Assembly (NCBI GenBank): GCA_024742405.1
Contig: JANSYP010000001.1
Span: forward strand, 1,116,001-1,180,000
Direction of reading: 5' to 3'
DNA length: 64,000 bases
Source of the DNA: Paracoccaceae bacterium
Lineage (GTDB): Bacteria > Pseudomonadota > Alphaproteobacteria > Rhodobacterales > Rhodobacteraceae
Positions 17,643 through 27,119 of this stretch are shown one piece after another. The position numbers were made by a program, and so were the translations under genes. Under the pieces are notes generated by a model. It made no database searches. It saw only the letters and a program-made list of their open reading frames with translations, and was not told the origin of the DNA. The stretch's first letter is position 1; every line of letters begins with the position of its first letter.

Positions 17643-18656
17643 ATGCGTGGACATGTTCTGGTCACAGGCGGCGCCGGTTACATCGGTAGCCATACCTGCA
17701 AGGCGCTGTCAGCGGCTGGCTTTGTTCCGGTAACCTATGACAATCTTTCCACCGGCAACCGTTGGGCGGTCCGATGGGGGCCGCTGGAGATTGGGGACAT
17801 CGGGGATACCGCGCGGCTGGGTGAGGTGCTGCGCCGATTTGAACCGGTTGGCATCGTTCATTTCGCCGCTCTGGCATTAGTGGGTGAGTCCGTGACGGAT
17901 CCTGCGCTCTATTACCGTCAGAACATGGCCGGAACGATGACTGTACTGGACACGGCTCGGTCCGTTGCTCAACCGCCTTTCGTGTTCTCATCGACATGTG
18001 CAGTCTATGGCACTCCGACACCGGGGCAGCGCCTTGGCGAGGATCAGGCAACGACACCGATCAACCCCTATGGCGCATCGAAACTCATGGTGGAACGCGT
18101 CCTGGCAGACTATGGCACCGCCTATGGATTGCGCTCTGCCACGTTACGCTATTTCAACGCCGCAGGCGCGGACCCCGATGGTGAGATCGGCGAGTTTCGC
18201 GCAAATGAAACCCATTTGATCCCCAATGCGATCGAGGCGTTGCTCGGACGCAAACCTGCCCTGAGCGTTTTTGGACGTGACTATCCGACCGCCGATGGCA
18301 CGGCGATCCGCGACTACATCCATGTCTCGGATCTTGCGAAGGCCCACGTCCGGGCCTTGGAACGTCTGCTGGTCGGGGCAGATAGCTTCACCTGCAATCT
18401 GGGAACCGGCGTAGGTCTGTCCATTATGGACGTCATCGTCGGGCTGGAACGGCTATCGAATTCAAAGGTGCCTTTTGACTATGAAGATCGCAGACCGGGC
18501 GACCCGCCGGAACTAGTCGCAGAGCCAGCGAAATCGCGTGAGATACTTGGTCAGAACCTGACCGAAAACTCAGATAGCGAAACCATCCTCAGAACAGCGT
18601 TAGACTGGCACCAAAGTGACTTTGTTGGACGTCTTCTGTCGGCACCGAAACCATGA
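17643..18656 (+). CDS. galE: UDP-glucose 4-epimerase
   Basis: A 337-residue short-chain dehydrogenase-type epimerase interconverting UDP-glucose and UDP-galactose. Motifs: NAD-binding GGAGYIGSH near residue 8, FAALALVGESV, the catalytic SSTCAVYG and YGASK (Tyr-x3-Lys), LRYFNAAGAD and DYIHVSDLA. Length is normal. Last gene of the glycan operon, 29 bases after the methyltransferase; it probably supplies UDP-galactose to the cluster. Confidence 0.93.
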   Translation: MRGHVLVTGGAGYIGSHTCKALSAAGFVPVTYDNLSTGNRWAVRWGPLEIGDIGDTARLGEVLRRFEPVGIVHFAALALVGESVTDPALYYRQNMAGTMTVLDTARSVAQPPFVFSSTCAVYGTPTPGQRLGEDQATTPINPYGASKLMVERVLADYGTAYGLRSATLRYFNAAGADPDGEIGEFRANETHLIPNAIEALLGRKPALSVFGRDYPTADGTAIRDYIHVSDLAKAHVRALERLLVGADSFTCNLGTGVGLSIMDVIVGLERLSNSKVPFDYEDRRPGDPPELVAEPAKSREILGQNLTENSDSETILRTALDWHQSDFVGRLLSAPKP

Positions 18657-18841
18657 CATGACCGGTCGGGTTTGGCTGTACGAGTAGACAAGCGTTTTCG
18701 GCAGAGCATTTTTGCCGATAAAGCACCGGCCGACACTTGTCGTCTTCTTCGGAGGAGAGTGGCTTAGAGCCAGCCTTGCTAAGCTACAGGCCACGTGCTT
18801 TGCGGCAGGACAATAGCGGTACTATTGCGAGACAAAGCGCA

Positions 18842-19684
18842 TCACCTTTGTTTTCGCAGAAGCACCATATCCTGTGTGCTCATCGTCGTCTCCGCGGTTC
18901 CAGACCATAGTCCTGGCGAAACCTGCTCTGCCGAAAGACCCAGGGCTTCCGCGGTCTCTGCGACAAGTTCCATGTCGTAGGCTGTCATGTATTCGGGGTT
19001 GGACGGTCGGCTTACAGCAAACCGACTGTCGAACTCGTCAAGCCCGAAATCGAAGTTAAAGTCCTCGCGTGAAAATCCTCTCGGGCGCTCCGCTCCTGAA
19101 CGATAGTTCTGCAACAGAAAGAAGCTGAAGAGCGCCCGCCCATCTCTCTTGAGTACACGCGCGGTTTCCGAAATATAGTGCGCCATGTTCTCTGGGGTCA
19201 TATGCGTGAACACAGACGCTGCGAAAACGAGATCGAGCGATGCATCCTCGTGTGGAAACCTGTAGTCGGTGGGGGCCGTTTGCCCTCCCGGATTATAGAA
19301 TGTGTTCCTGATGTCTGAATGCGTGAACTGGAAATTCGGATATCGGGGGGTGAAGTTTTCCTGAAGAAAGGAAATCTTGTTACGTGATATATCGAAACCG
19401 AAATACCGTCCGTTCGAATCCAAGAGAAAACGCAGAGGAAAGGCGACACGCCCGTACCCGCATCCAACCTCAAGAATGCTGTCGTGAGGCTTTAAGCCAC
19501 CAAAGAGCCGCAGCAGGAGGCTCCACTCTTCAGACCACCGGAACCATTCTTCCAGAGAGGTAACCCCCTCTGTCCGCATCTGGCCGGGTGAAGGCAGGAG
19601 ATTGGGCTCGTACGCCAAATACGCGCGCCCTTGTTGCACATGTCGCAGCGCATTGAAGGCAAGCTCTTTGGTCCTGGACAACAT
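18842..19684 (-). CDS. Class I SAM-dependent methyltransferase
   Basis: A 280-residue methyltransferase: SILEVGCGYGRVAFPLRF (motif I), RYFGFDISRNKISF (motif II), SLDLVFAASVFTHMTPENM (motif IV region) and VLKRDGRALFSFFLL. Convergent with galE and separated from it by about 185 bases with no gene. Different in sequence from the methyltransferase at 16861. A role in modifying the glycan of the neighbouring cluster is plausible from position only. Confidence 0.85.
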   Translation of the reverse strand: MLSRTKELAFNALRHVQQGRAYLAYEPNLLPSPGQMRTEGVTSLEEWFRWSEEWSLLLRLFGGLKPHDSILEVGCGYGRVAFPLRFLLDSNGRYFGFDISRNKISFLQENFTPRYPNFQFTHSDIRNTFYNPGGQTAPTDYRFPHEDASLDLVFAASVFTHMTPENMAHYISETARVLKRDGRALFSFFLLQNYRSGAERPRGFSREDFNFDFGLDEFDSRFAVSRPSNPEYMTAYDMELVAETAEALGLSAEQVSPGLWSGTAETTMSTQDMVLLRKQR

Positions 19685-19840
19685 CGTGAACCCCTACACA
19701 AAATCGCTATTACAACGGCTTGAGAACTAAATCGTACCGCTTGGCAAGACCCTGGCAGCGTTCAGGTTACCTAACAAACCTCCTGAGCTACTCAATCTGA
19801 TTGGATACACCATTACGATTGGGAAAACGGAGGATCAGAG

Positions 19841-19960
19841 ATGGCAAACAGAGTTGCGAGGCCCAAGTCGCCATGGAAGGCTGGCGATGTCATTGGGACA
19901 CTAAACGACCGCACAGTGCCCTTGGCTAACGCCCACCCGCTCCGGCGACCATCATTTTGA
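19841..19960 (+). CDS. Short ORF with ribosome binding site, possibly frameshifted
   Basis: GGAGG at 19829-19833 precedes ATG 19841, giving 39 residues (MANRVARPKSPWKAGDVIG...). Immediately before its stop, another frame continues with an acidic sequence (DHHFDGDEAIDAPTIDLDH) for about 40 more codons, which suggests one frameshifted gene of about 80 codons. No family recognised. The remainder of 19685-20422 contains no gene other than the repeat copy below. Confidence 0.25.
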   Translation: MANRVARPKSPWKAGDVIGTLNDRTVPLANAHPLRRPSF

Positions 19961-20149
19961 TGGTGACGAGGCAATCGATGCACCAACAATCGACTTGGAT
20001 CACTCTGATCGGACCACTACGACGTCAGCGAATGGGTCATGTCCATGCAGGGGATAGGAGTGTTCATGATGCACGACCGCCGCACAATAGACCTTCGTCA
20101 CGCACGCAGCATAAGTTTCTCTGGGTTCGTTGCCGCCGAATGGCAGAGC

Positions 20150-20330
20150 AGCGCGCCCCTTGGTTAATGGAATTCGACTCAGGTCGTTCGCCGGTCAGGC
20201 CAACGTATTGATCCTTCGCCGTTCTCATCGAACAAGGTGAATTCGTGGCTTGGGCGCTGACGTTCGTGTCGCGGGCGGCGGAAGCTGGCCAAGAACCTAG
20301 ACTGACAAATGCTGCGAAGGCCATGAAGGG
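20150..20330 (-). repeat. Dispersed degenerate intergenic repeat, copy 2
   Basis: On the minus strand this aligns over about 150 bases with 28216-28390. Matching blocks in the same order are AGCTTCCGC, GAACGTC, GCCC/ACCCA..CACG, TTGTTCG, ACGGCGAA.GATCA, GGCGAACG and GCCATTCGGCGGC. No intact gene lies in it. Confidence 0.5.
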
Positions 20331-20422
20331 CCGCTTTGACGCGTCCATACCCTCCGACACAAAGAACGACGGAAATACCGTTCGCGCCCGTTGGACTCTT
20401 ATCCAAGCACCCGGAGGGCATC

Positions 20423-21184
20423 ATGAAGACACCAGGCACCGCGCTCGCTCTGACGCTTTTGACCGCCGGTATGGTTCAAGCGCATGTGACTATCTCTGTG
20501 GATGGGGATCAGCGTTGTATCGCGTCCGATGGCGTGCCCGATCACGAAACCGGTACATGGCGGCCCGGAGCCACGGTGGAAGAGCAGGACCATAGGTTTT
20601 GCATGGATGCGACGCCGGAGCTAACGGACACCATCACCCGGCGTGCCCGTATTTCGGGTATTACGCTGACAGGAATTCCAATGCGTCCGGGCACCGCGGA
20701 ATACTATGATCCGTCTTCCGAGCGCGGCTATTCGCGCGATCCGTCTTCGGGATGGAATGTAGAAGGCATGGGCGGGCTCATCATGGACGCACAGAACGCG
20801 CATGTGGACGGTCGCGGGATGTACCACTATCACGGCATTCCTTCTGCAGTAACGGGCGGGCTCGACGGCACGCTCTTTGGGTATGCTGCGGACGGGTTCG
20901 AGATTCACTACGTTGGGGCCCAAGCGCAATCGTCCTGGCAGTTGAAAAGTGGCGAACGGGAGTCCGGCCCGGGTGGCGCACATGACGGCACCTATGTGCA
21001 GGACTACGAATTCGTTGCGGGGTCCGGAACTCTGGATGAATGCAACGGGGCAATGCTCGACGGGCAGTATGTCTACTTCGCAACCGATACCTACCCGTTC
21101 TTCCCGCGCTGTTTCAAAGGAACGGTGTCGAGGGACTTCATCGGTGGCCGCGGCGGGCGGCCCCCGCGGGGGCGCGACGGCTGA
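20423..21184 (+). CDS. Secreted YHYH-domain protein
   Basis: A 253-residue exported protein. I start at ATG 20423, which gives a normal signal peptide (MKTPGTALALTLLTAGMVQA). The family motif MYHYHGIP lies mid-protein, with GLDGTLFGYAADGFEI and LDECNGAMLDGQYVYFATD downstream, typical of YHYH proteins. The function of the family is not known; histidines suggest a metal site. Its ribosome binding region is CCGGAGGGCATC before the ATG. Flanked by non-coding sequence on both sides. Confidence 0.8.
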   Translation: MKTPGTALALTLLTAGMVQAHVTISVDGDQRCIASDGVPDHETGTWRPGATVEEQDHRFCMDATPELTDTITRRARISGITLTGIPMRPGTAEYYDPSSERGYSRDPSSGWNVEGMGGLIMDAQNAHVDGRGMYHYHGIPSAVTGGLDGTLFGYAADGFEIHYVGAQAQSSWQLKSGERESGPGGAHDGTYVQDYEFVAGSGTLDECNGAMLDGQYVYFATDTYPFFPRCFKGTVSRDFIGGRGGRPPRGRDG

Positions 21185-21364
21185 TCTGAAACGAACCAAA
21201 ACTCACAAAGCTGCCAATCATCGATTGAACGCGATTGGCAACACTTTTCCGCAATCTAGAATTTACTGTAACTTCAGCGATTGACCGTTGGGTGGAAAAG
21301 CATGCCACTTGCACGGCATCCGTGTAACAATTGTTCTTCTCCGAAGACTTAAACTACGTCGGAC

Positions 21365-21401
21365 GCAAGATGTGTGAGGGTAGGACCCGCACACATCTTG
21401 C
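21365..21401. repeat. Perfect 12-bp inverted repeat in a gene-free stretch
   Basis: GCAAGATGTGTG at 21365-21376 and its exact complement at 21390-21401, loop 13 nt. It lies about 180 bases after the YHYH gene within 21185-22002, a stretch of about 800 bases in which I see no convincing gene. It may be a terminator or a remnant of a mobile-element end. Confidence 0.4.
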
Positions 21402-22002
21402 AAGGGGGTCCGCCGCAAGCGCCTGTTGCATTCCTCCGGTTCCGAAATGAACGACCGAGTACATCTAGAAGAGTGGCGTCGACGTGGCTTATGCGAATGT
21501 CCAGCATGCAGTCCTGACCACGAACATCTTCATTGAGATTGAGCCGCCGCATAGCAGAGTGTGACATCAACACGTTGGCCGAGTTGCGGCACAAAGCTGC
21601 CTTGTGCACATGCGGCTATTGCTGACGCGGCATCAGAAAGCAACACGCAGCGGCCAAAGCGACCGTTGATCCAGGGTACAGCGAGCAATTGTCAAGCACG
21701 GATCAGGTCGTGGACCTTTCCGTCACTGATCGAGCAGCGCGCGAATTCACAGAGCTGCCATAGACCGATCGCCGCGATTTCTTTGTGACGTTCGACCCTT
21801 TTGTGCGCCCGATGCTTATCCCGTCGAGCCGAAACCGGTCCTGGCGACCCAGCAGGACCGCCACTGAGATCTCAGACAAGTCTCCCGCAAATCTGCAGGA
21901 AACCTCAAGGCGCCCGGCAAGTTCAGGCGTCCGCCAGCCGATACAGCCTCGTCCATCGCCGGAATCGACCGGCGCAACGAATGCGCCCGGCGGAAGGGTG
22001 GA

Positions 22003-23544
22003 ATGGAGACGAAAATGGCTGGCTACATATACGGAACGAACTCGAGCAACTGGATCCACGGGACCGGCTTCGAGGACTGGATCTTCGGGCGCGGCGGCGA
22101 CGACCGGCTCTTCGGTCATGGCGGCGACGACAAGCTGATCGGAGAGGACGGCAATGACCGCTTCTGGGGTGGTCTGGGCGATGACGTGATGTCGGGAGGC
22201 CGCGGCAACGACACTTTCCACGGCGACGACGGCGCCGACGCGATGTATGGCGGCGCCGGGCTCGACCGGGTCGATTACAGCCAGTCCGACGAGGCTGTCT
22301 ATGTGGACCTCGGCAGGGGCTATGGCAGCTGGGGCGACGCCGAGGGCGATACCTACGACTCGATCGAGATCGTCGTCGGCAGCGCCTATGACGATATCTT
22401 TCACGCGTCGGACACGAAAGACTGGCTCTATGGCGGTGGAGGCCATGACTGGCTCCACGGCAGCGCCGGCGCTGACGTGCTGCATGGCGGCCACGGAACA
22501 GACGCCGCCCACTACGGTGCCTCAGATGACGCTGTAAGCATCAACCTGAGGGTTGGGACCGCCTATGGCGGGCACGCCGAAGGCGACAAGCTCTACAGCA
22601 TCGAGAATGTCTATGGCAGCCGCTATGACGATGAAATCTCTGGGACAGACGGCGCCAACACGCTGAGTGGCGGAGATGGCAATGACATGCTCTATGGCCT
22701 GGGCGCGGACGACTATCTGCGCGGCGGCCAAGGCGAAGACCGGCTCTACGGCCATGACGGCGACGACACCCTCGCCGGCGGCCGCGACGATGACTGGCTC
22801 TTCGGCGGCGACGGCGAAGACAGGCTCCTTGGCGGCGCCGGACGCGACGTCATGGTCGGCGGCGCGGGCGCGGACCATTTCGTCGGCGGCGGCGGCGATG
22901 ACCGCGTGGCGTACAACCGCGATGAGCACGGGAACGTCGACGAGGATTTGAGCGGCGTCTGGGTCAGCCTTGCGGTCGGCCGCGGGTACTTCGGTCACGC
23001 CGCCGGCGACACCTACACCGGCGTGGAGGATGTCTGGGGCAGCTACAAGAGCGATACGCTGATCGGGAATACCCGCGACAACTGGCTCTACGGGGACGAC
23101 GGCAACGACTACCTCAAGGGCCTCGGCGGGGATGACTGGATTACAGGTCACTTTGGCGACGATACGCTCGAAGGCAACGCTGGCGCCGACCGGCTTGAGG
23201 GAGGGTTCGGCGGCGACGTGTTCGTCTACACGCAGGCCTCCGACTCCACCCATGGCGCGATGGATGTGATCCTCGACTGGGACGACCAGACGAGTTGGTA
23301 TCATGGCCGCGAATACGACAAGTTCGACTTCCGCGAACTCGACGCCAACCCCTTCGCCGGCGGCAACCAGGCGCTGGAGTGGATCGGCGAGGCCGGCTTC
23401 ACCGGGATCGGTCAGATCAAGGAGGTGCGGGGCGCTGGCGCGACCTATGTCGAGGTCAATCTCGACCACGACGTCAGCGACTCCGAGATGATCATCAAGA
23501 TCGCTCAGACGGTGAACCTCGAGTCCGACGACTTCTGGGTGTGA
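22003..23544 (+). CDS. RTX (hemolysin-type) calcium-binding repeat protein
   Basis: A 513-residue acidic protein built almost wholly of GGxGxDxxx nonapeptides (e.g. GRGGDDRLFGHGGDDKLIG, GGDGEDRLLGGAGRDVMVG), in several blocks separated by linkers of similar sequence (SWGDAEGDTYDSIEIVVGS, YFGHAAGDTYTGVEDVWGS). The repeats fold as calcium-filled beta-rolls after export. The last 100 residues lack repeats and probably hold the type I secretion signal. Starts at ATG 22003 or ATG 22015, both with purine-rich sequence upstream. No HlyB/HlyD/TolC genes are nearby, so export must use transporters encoded elsewhere. Confidence 0.88.
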   Translation: METKMAGYIYGTNSSNWIHGTGFEDWIFGRGGDDRLFGHGGDDKLIGEDGNDRFWGGLGDDVMSGGRGNDTFHGDDGADAMYGGAGLDRVDYSQSDEAVYVDLGRGYGSWGDAEGDTYDSIEIVVGSAYDDIFHASDTKDWLYGGGGHDWLHGSAGADVLHGGHGTDAAHYGASDDAVSINLRVGTAYGGHAEGDKLYSIENVYGSRYDDEISGTDGANTLSGGDGNDMLYGLGADDYLRGGQGEDRLYGHDGDDTLAGGRDDDWLFGGDGEDRLLGGAGRDVMVGGAGADHFVGGGGDDRVAYNRDEHGNVDEDLSGVWVSLAVGRGYFGHAAGDTYTGVEDVWGSYKSDTLIGNTRDNWLYGDDGNDYLKGLGGDDWITGHFGDDTLEGNAGADRLEGGFGGDVFVYTQASDSTHGAMDVILDWDDQTSWYHGREYDKFDFRELDANPFAGGNQALEWIGEAGFTGIGQIKEVRGAGATYVEVNLDHDVSDSEMIIKIAQTVNLESDDFWV

Positions 23545-23600
23545 ACTCTGTGCTCCGCCGCATCGGCGCAACGCAGTACGAAAAACTGAAAGAACCCGTT

Positions 23601-23630
23601 TCCGGCGCATCATTCCAGCAATGCGCCGGA
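23601..23630 (+). terminator. Hairpin after the RTX gene
   Basis: TCCGGCGCAT and its exact complement ATGCGCCGGA flank a 10-nt loop, about 57 bases after the RTX stop. It is followed by a moderately T-rich stretch (taccgtctta). Confidence 0.5.
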
Positions 23631-23732
23631 TACCGTCTTATTGCCCCTTCGCAATGATGACTGTGGGGAGGGGCAGATAGATTTCGTCGACTCCCTGCAT
23701 TACATAGTGTTTTCGCGGGAGGGCGACATCTC

Positions 23733-25343
23733 ATGATCTACCGCTTCGAGGATTACGAGCTTGATCTCAAGACAGCAGAACTCCGCAAAGCTGGGGCGCC
23801 GGTCGCAATCGAGCCTCAGGTCCTCGATCTGCTGGCGCTTCTCGCCGAGAACCATGACCGCGTGCTTTCCAAGGACGAGATCGTCGATGTCGTCTGGCAG
23901 GGCCGCGCCATCTCTGGCGCCGCTGTTGACAGCCGCATCCGCTCCGTGCGCTTGGCAGTGGGCGACAGCGGTCAGGCGCAGCGTCTGATCCGCACGGTGC
24001 GCCGCCGCGGCTATCGCTTCGTCGGCGCGGTTTCGGCGGCGCCGCCCGAGCGCGCCGACGAGACCTTCGTCAAGGCGCCCTCACCTCAGCCCGTAGCCGC
24101 GCATGAACCCACGCCCGAGGCCTTCGCCGCCGGCGTGGGGCTCTATGCGCGGCGCGGAATGCCGTCGCTTGCCGTCCTGCCGTTCCAGCGCTTCGGCGAG
24201 GACACGCGCTTTCCGGCAGCAGCGCTGGCCTTGCCCCATGACCTGATTGCGGCACTATCGCGGCTGAGATGGCTGAAGGTGATCGCCCGCGCTTCCAGCT
24301 TCCAGTTCCACGGCGCCGCCTGCGATCCGGTCGAGGCCGCTGGCCGTCTGGGAGCACGCTACGTACTGCTCGGCGCCGTGACACTGACAAATGCCGGGGT
24401 CGAGCTCTTCGCCGAGTTGACCGATGCGATGAGCGGGACATTGATCTGGGCAGATCAGTTTAGCGGGCGTCACGACGACATGCATCTGCTGCGCGAGCGC
24501 GTGACCGCCTAGGTCCTGGCCGCGCTGGAGACACGGATTCCGGAGGAGGAGGCCGCCCGTGCCGCGCTCACCGCGCCCGGCAATCTAGACGCCTGGGGCG
24601 CGTACCATCTCGGCCTACGCCACATGTACCGTGCGAGCCGGCACGACCTCGCTACGGCTCAGTCGCTGTTCACCGCAGCGTCGCGAGACGCACCGGACTT
24701 TGCCCGGCCTCATGCGGCGCTGTCCTTCGTCCATTTCCAGAATGCCTTCGTCCATGACGCCAAGGATCGAACAGGAGGGCAGACGCGCGCCCAAGCTGCC
24801 GCCGTCAAAGCAATGGAGCTCGATTCGCTCGACCCATTCTCGAACTATGCCTATGCTCGCGCGCACTGGATCCGCGACGATCTAGACGGAGCCGACGAGT
24901 GGTTCTCCCGCTGCATCGCGCTCAATCCCAACCACGCGCAGGCGCACTACGCCCGCTCCGCGATGCGTATGCTCGGCGGCGCGGGCCATGACGCCATTCC
25001 CGGCTTCGACCGGGCGACGACACTCAGCCCGTTCGATCCGCTGCGCTATGCAATGCTAGCGTCGCGCGGACTTTCGGTGCTCGCCGACGGCGACGTGGCG
25101 GAGGCGCGACGCTGGATTGAGCGCGGACGGCGCGAGCCCAACGCGCATAGCTGGCTCGACCTGCTCGCGGCGGTTGCGGCGGATCTGCAGGGTGAGAGGT
25201 CGGTCGCCGGTCGATTGGTGGCGACGACACGGAAACGCGATAGCGCGCTGAGCCGTACCCGCTTCTTTCAGGCCTTCCCGTTCCGAGATCCCGTCATGCG
25301 TGCGACGTTCGATGACGCGCTGGAGCGGCTTGGCGTTCATTGA
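23733..25343 (+). pseudogene. CadC-like winged-helix/TPR regulator interrupted by TAG
   Basis: One frame of 537 codons with a single TAG at 24510-24512. Before it: an OmpR-type winged helix (residues 1-100: VLDLLALLAENHDRVLSKDE, RTVRRRGYRFVGAV) and a FlgO/TolB-like domain (PSLAVLPFQRFGED). After it the frame continues without loss: VLAALETRIPEEEAARAALT, then tetratricopeptide-like helices (DPFSNYAYARAHWIRDDLDG, IALNPNHAQAHYARSAMRML) to the stop at 25343. CAG to TAG would explain it. If read through or intact in relatives it would be a cytoplasmic DNA-binding regulator with a TPR sensor half. The 3' end overlaps the convergent cyclase-like gene by about 50 bases. Confidence 0.75.
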
Positions 25344-26396
25344 AAACTCTTGCCGTCAGAGGGTTCGGCGGTGCTGAGACGCTAGCGACGTCCAAAACAC
25401 CTAGACCAATGAGAGTCTCGACGCGGGTCGGGCCGACTTCGAAGGTCTCAGAAAGCTGCGCTAGCATAGCCAATGGAGCCAGCGCCTCCATCGGTGCGCA
25501 GCGCTCGCGCAGCAGCGACGCGACTATCACCGCCGGTCCCAACAGGTCGATGATTTGCGCGCTTTCGCCAAATGTCGATGCCACCACAGCTCCCGCTGCC
25601 AGCCCGGCCCTCACGCACCAAGGGCGGGCGCAGCTTCCATTGCGCTGCTCAAGAAACTGCAGCATCGTGGTGGCACAGGGCGCCGCCGCCATGGCGTGCT
25701 CGTGGTCTCCCCGAGGTGGCAGGCCTGCAACAGCCAGATAGGTCTGGCCGGCCGTCCTGATCCGCAGGCAGCCATGGATCCCGGCGATACGATAGAAGCC
25801 GGCGAAAATCTCGCTCAGTTCGGCCGCGCCCTCCAGCGGTTCGGTATGCATCGACGGATTGACGGGACCCATGACATCGAGCGTCAGCACGGTCGCTGCC
25901 TCGTGGCGTCTCGGCGCCGTAGGGCCGAAAGTGCCGATCCCGGGATCGCTCGAGTGCCGCAGAGCGTCCATCAACAGCCCTTCGAGCCGCGCCGTTTCCT
26001 TCTCCATCTCGCGCGCACGCCGCTCTGTCATGTCAGCATCGGCGTCGATCATGCACTCGGTCTGACGAAGCCGCGTGATGTTCTGGCACTCGGCCACCAG
26101 GAGGGCCTCGCCTCGCTCAAGGGCGATCCTGAAGGTCGCGTCGATCACAATTGGACGACGCCGGTGCTGAACAGCGATCTCCGCGCGGACTACACCGCCG
26201 TTGCGGGCGGCGTCCCGCATTGCGGTGAGGTCTACGCCCTCCATCACGGCGACAGCGGCGGAACCAGGCGCAGGATCGCCGAACCATGAGCGGAAGTGGG
26301 TTTGCTGTAGCGTAGCGTCAGCCGTTCAGCGTCGATCAGGGCGACACCGACTCCCATGGCGTCGAATAGGCGCGCGCCGATAGCGCCGATGTCCAT
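25294..26396 (-). pseudogene. PAS plus class III cyclase-like protein, frameshifted
   Basis: ATG 26396 overlaps the globin stop as TGATG. The first frame reads MDIGAIGARLFDAMGVGVAL, the start of a PAS domain, to about 26298; the PAS domain then continues in another frame (FRSWFGDPAP, VMEGVDLTAMRDAARNGG) from 26295 to the end at 25294, so one base was lost near 26296. A coiled segment (RRAREMEKETARLEGLLMDA) leads into a cyclase-like domain: VLTLDVMGPVN, RTAGQTYLAVAGLPP, VRAGLAAGAVVASTFGE, IDLLGPAVIVASLL. Residues usually Lys and Asp in KTxGDxxMA are Arg and Gln here, so catalysis is doubtful even without the frameshift. Confidence 0.7.
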
Positions 26397-26776
26397 CACT
26401 CGCCCCCCTCGCTCACGACCAGACTGCGCCGACGCTCGACCGCGTCCAGAACCATGGCGCGGTCGGCCGGACCAATACCCGTGGCGTCGAGCGTCTCACC
26501 GAGCAGGCGCTTCCCTTCGTCGAACTCGGCGTCTCCGGCGCCCAGATGGCGATGTGCGGCGTGGAGTTCCGCATCGGAAATTCTCACCGGGCCGCCGAGA
26601 GCGGACGCGACGAACTTGGATTGGTGATCGACAAGGCGCGCCATGTCGACACCTTCGAAGAAGGGACCGATCAGGTCGCTTTCGAGCGCCCGCTTGTAAA
26701 AGTCCATGACAATGCTGCGGACCGTGGCGAAACCGCCAAGGCGGTCGAAGGGCATGGTCATATGCGTAACACCCAT
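26396..26776 (-). CDS. Truncated hemoglobin, group I type
   Basis: A 126-residue globin. MPFDRLGGFATVRSIVMDFY opens the 2-on-2 fold, LIGPFFEGVDMARLVDHQSK carries the PFF and DHQ motifs, GGP follows, and the proximal histidine is expected in LHAAHRHLG. Start at ATG 26776 with AAGGAG about 8 bases upstream; a longer in-frame extension lacks globin similarity. Such proteins bind O2 or NO. Translational coupling (TGATG) to the PAS/cyclase-like gene suggests that the pair worked together in gas sensing, which is inference. Confidence 0.88.
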   Translation of the reverse strand: MGVTHMTMPFDRLGGFATVRSIVMDFYKRALESDLIGPFFEGVDMARLVDHQSKFVASALGGPVRISDAELHAAHRHLGAGDAEFDEGKRLLGETLDATGIGPADRAMVLDAVERRRSLVVSEGGE

Positions 26777-27119
26777 CGCTTTGCTCCTTGCAAGAGTTGA
26801 GAGTTGTGTTGAGACGTGGAAAGCCGCTTTCAATAGGCTCCAAAGCAATTCATCCATCATTGTCTCGGGCCCGATATTGCGGCGGGTCGCACGGCACCGC
26901 TTGCAGATCATCTGCAGGAACGCTTGATTTTCGCGGTGTCCTGAGGTCGCCGGCAGCGGCACGCGAGCGCCGGTGGGCGGAAGCCGTGCTTTATCACGGC
27001 AATCTCCAAGATATCTGCAGACGCCCTGCAAGCGGGCCGATGCTCGGTAGCTCAAGGTCCGCATGTCGAAGGGCGATGGGCCTTTCGGCATTGCAACCGC
27101 TGCATGTCAGGAGATCGTC

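Noticed and set aside
21703-22512. Open frame opposite the RTX gene
   Set aside because: Val/Ala-rich shadow of the glycine/aspartate repeats.
22003-23400. Tandem DNA repeat or CRISPR-like array
   Set aside because: The periodicity comes from the RTX nonapeptides; DNA units vary in sequence and there are no constant repeats with unique spacers. No CRISPR array was seen anywhere in the window.
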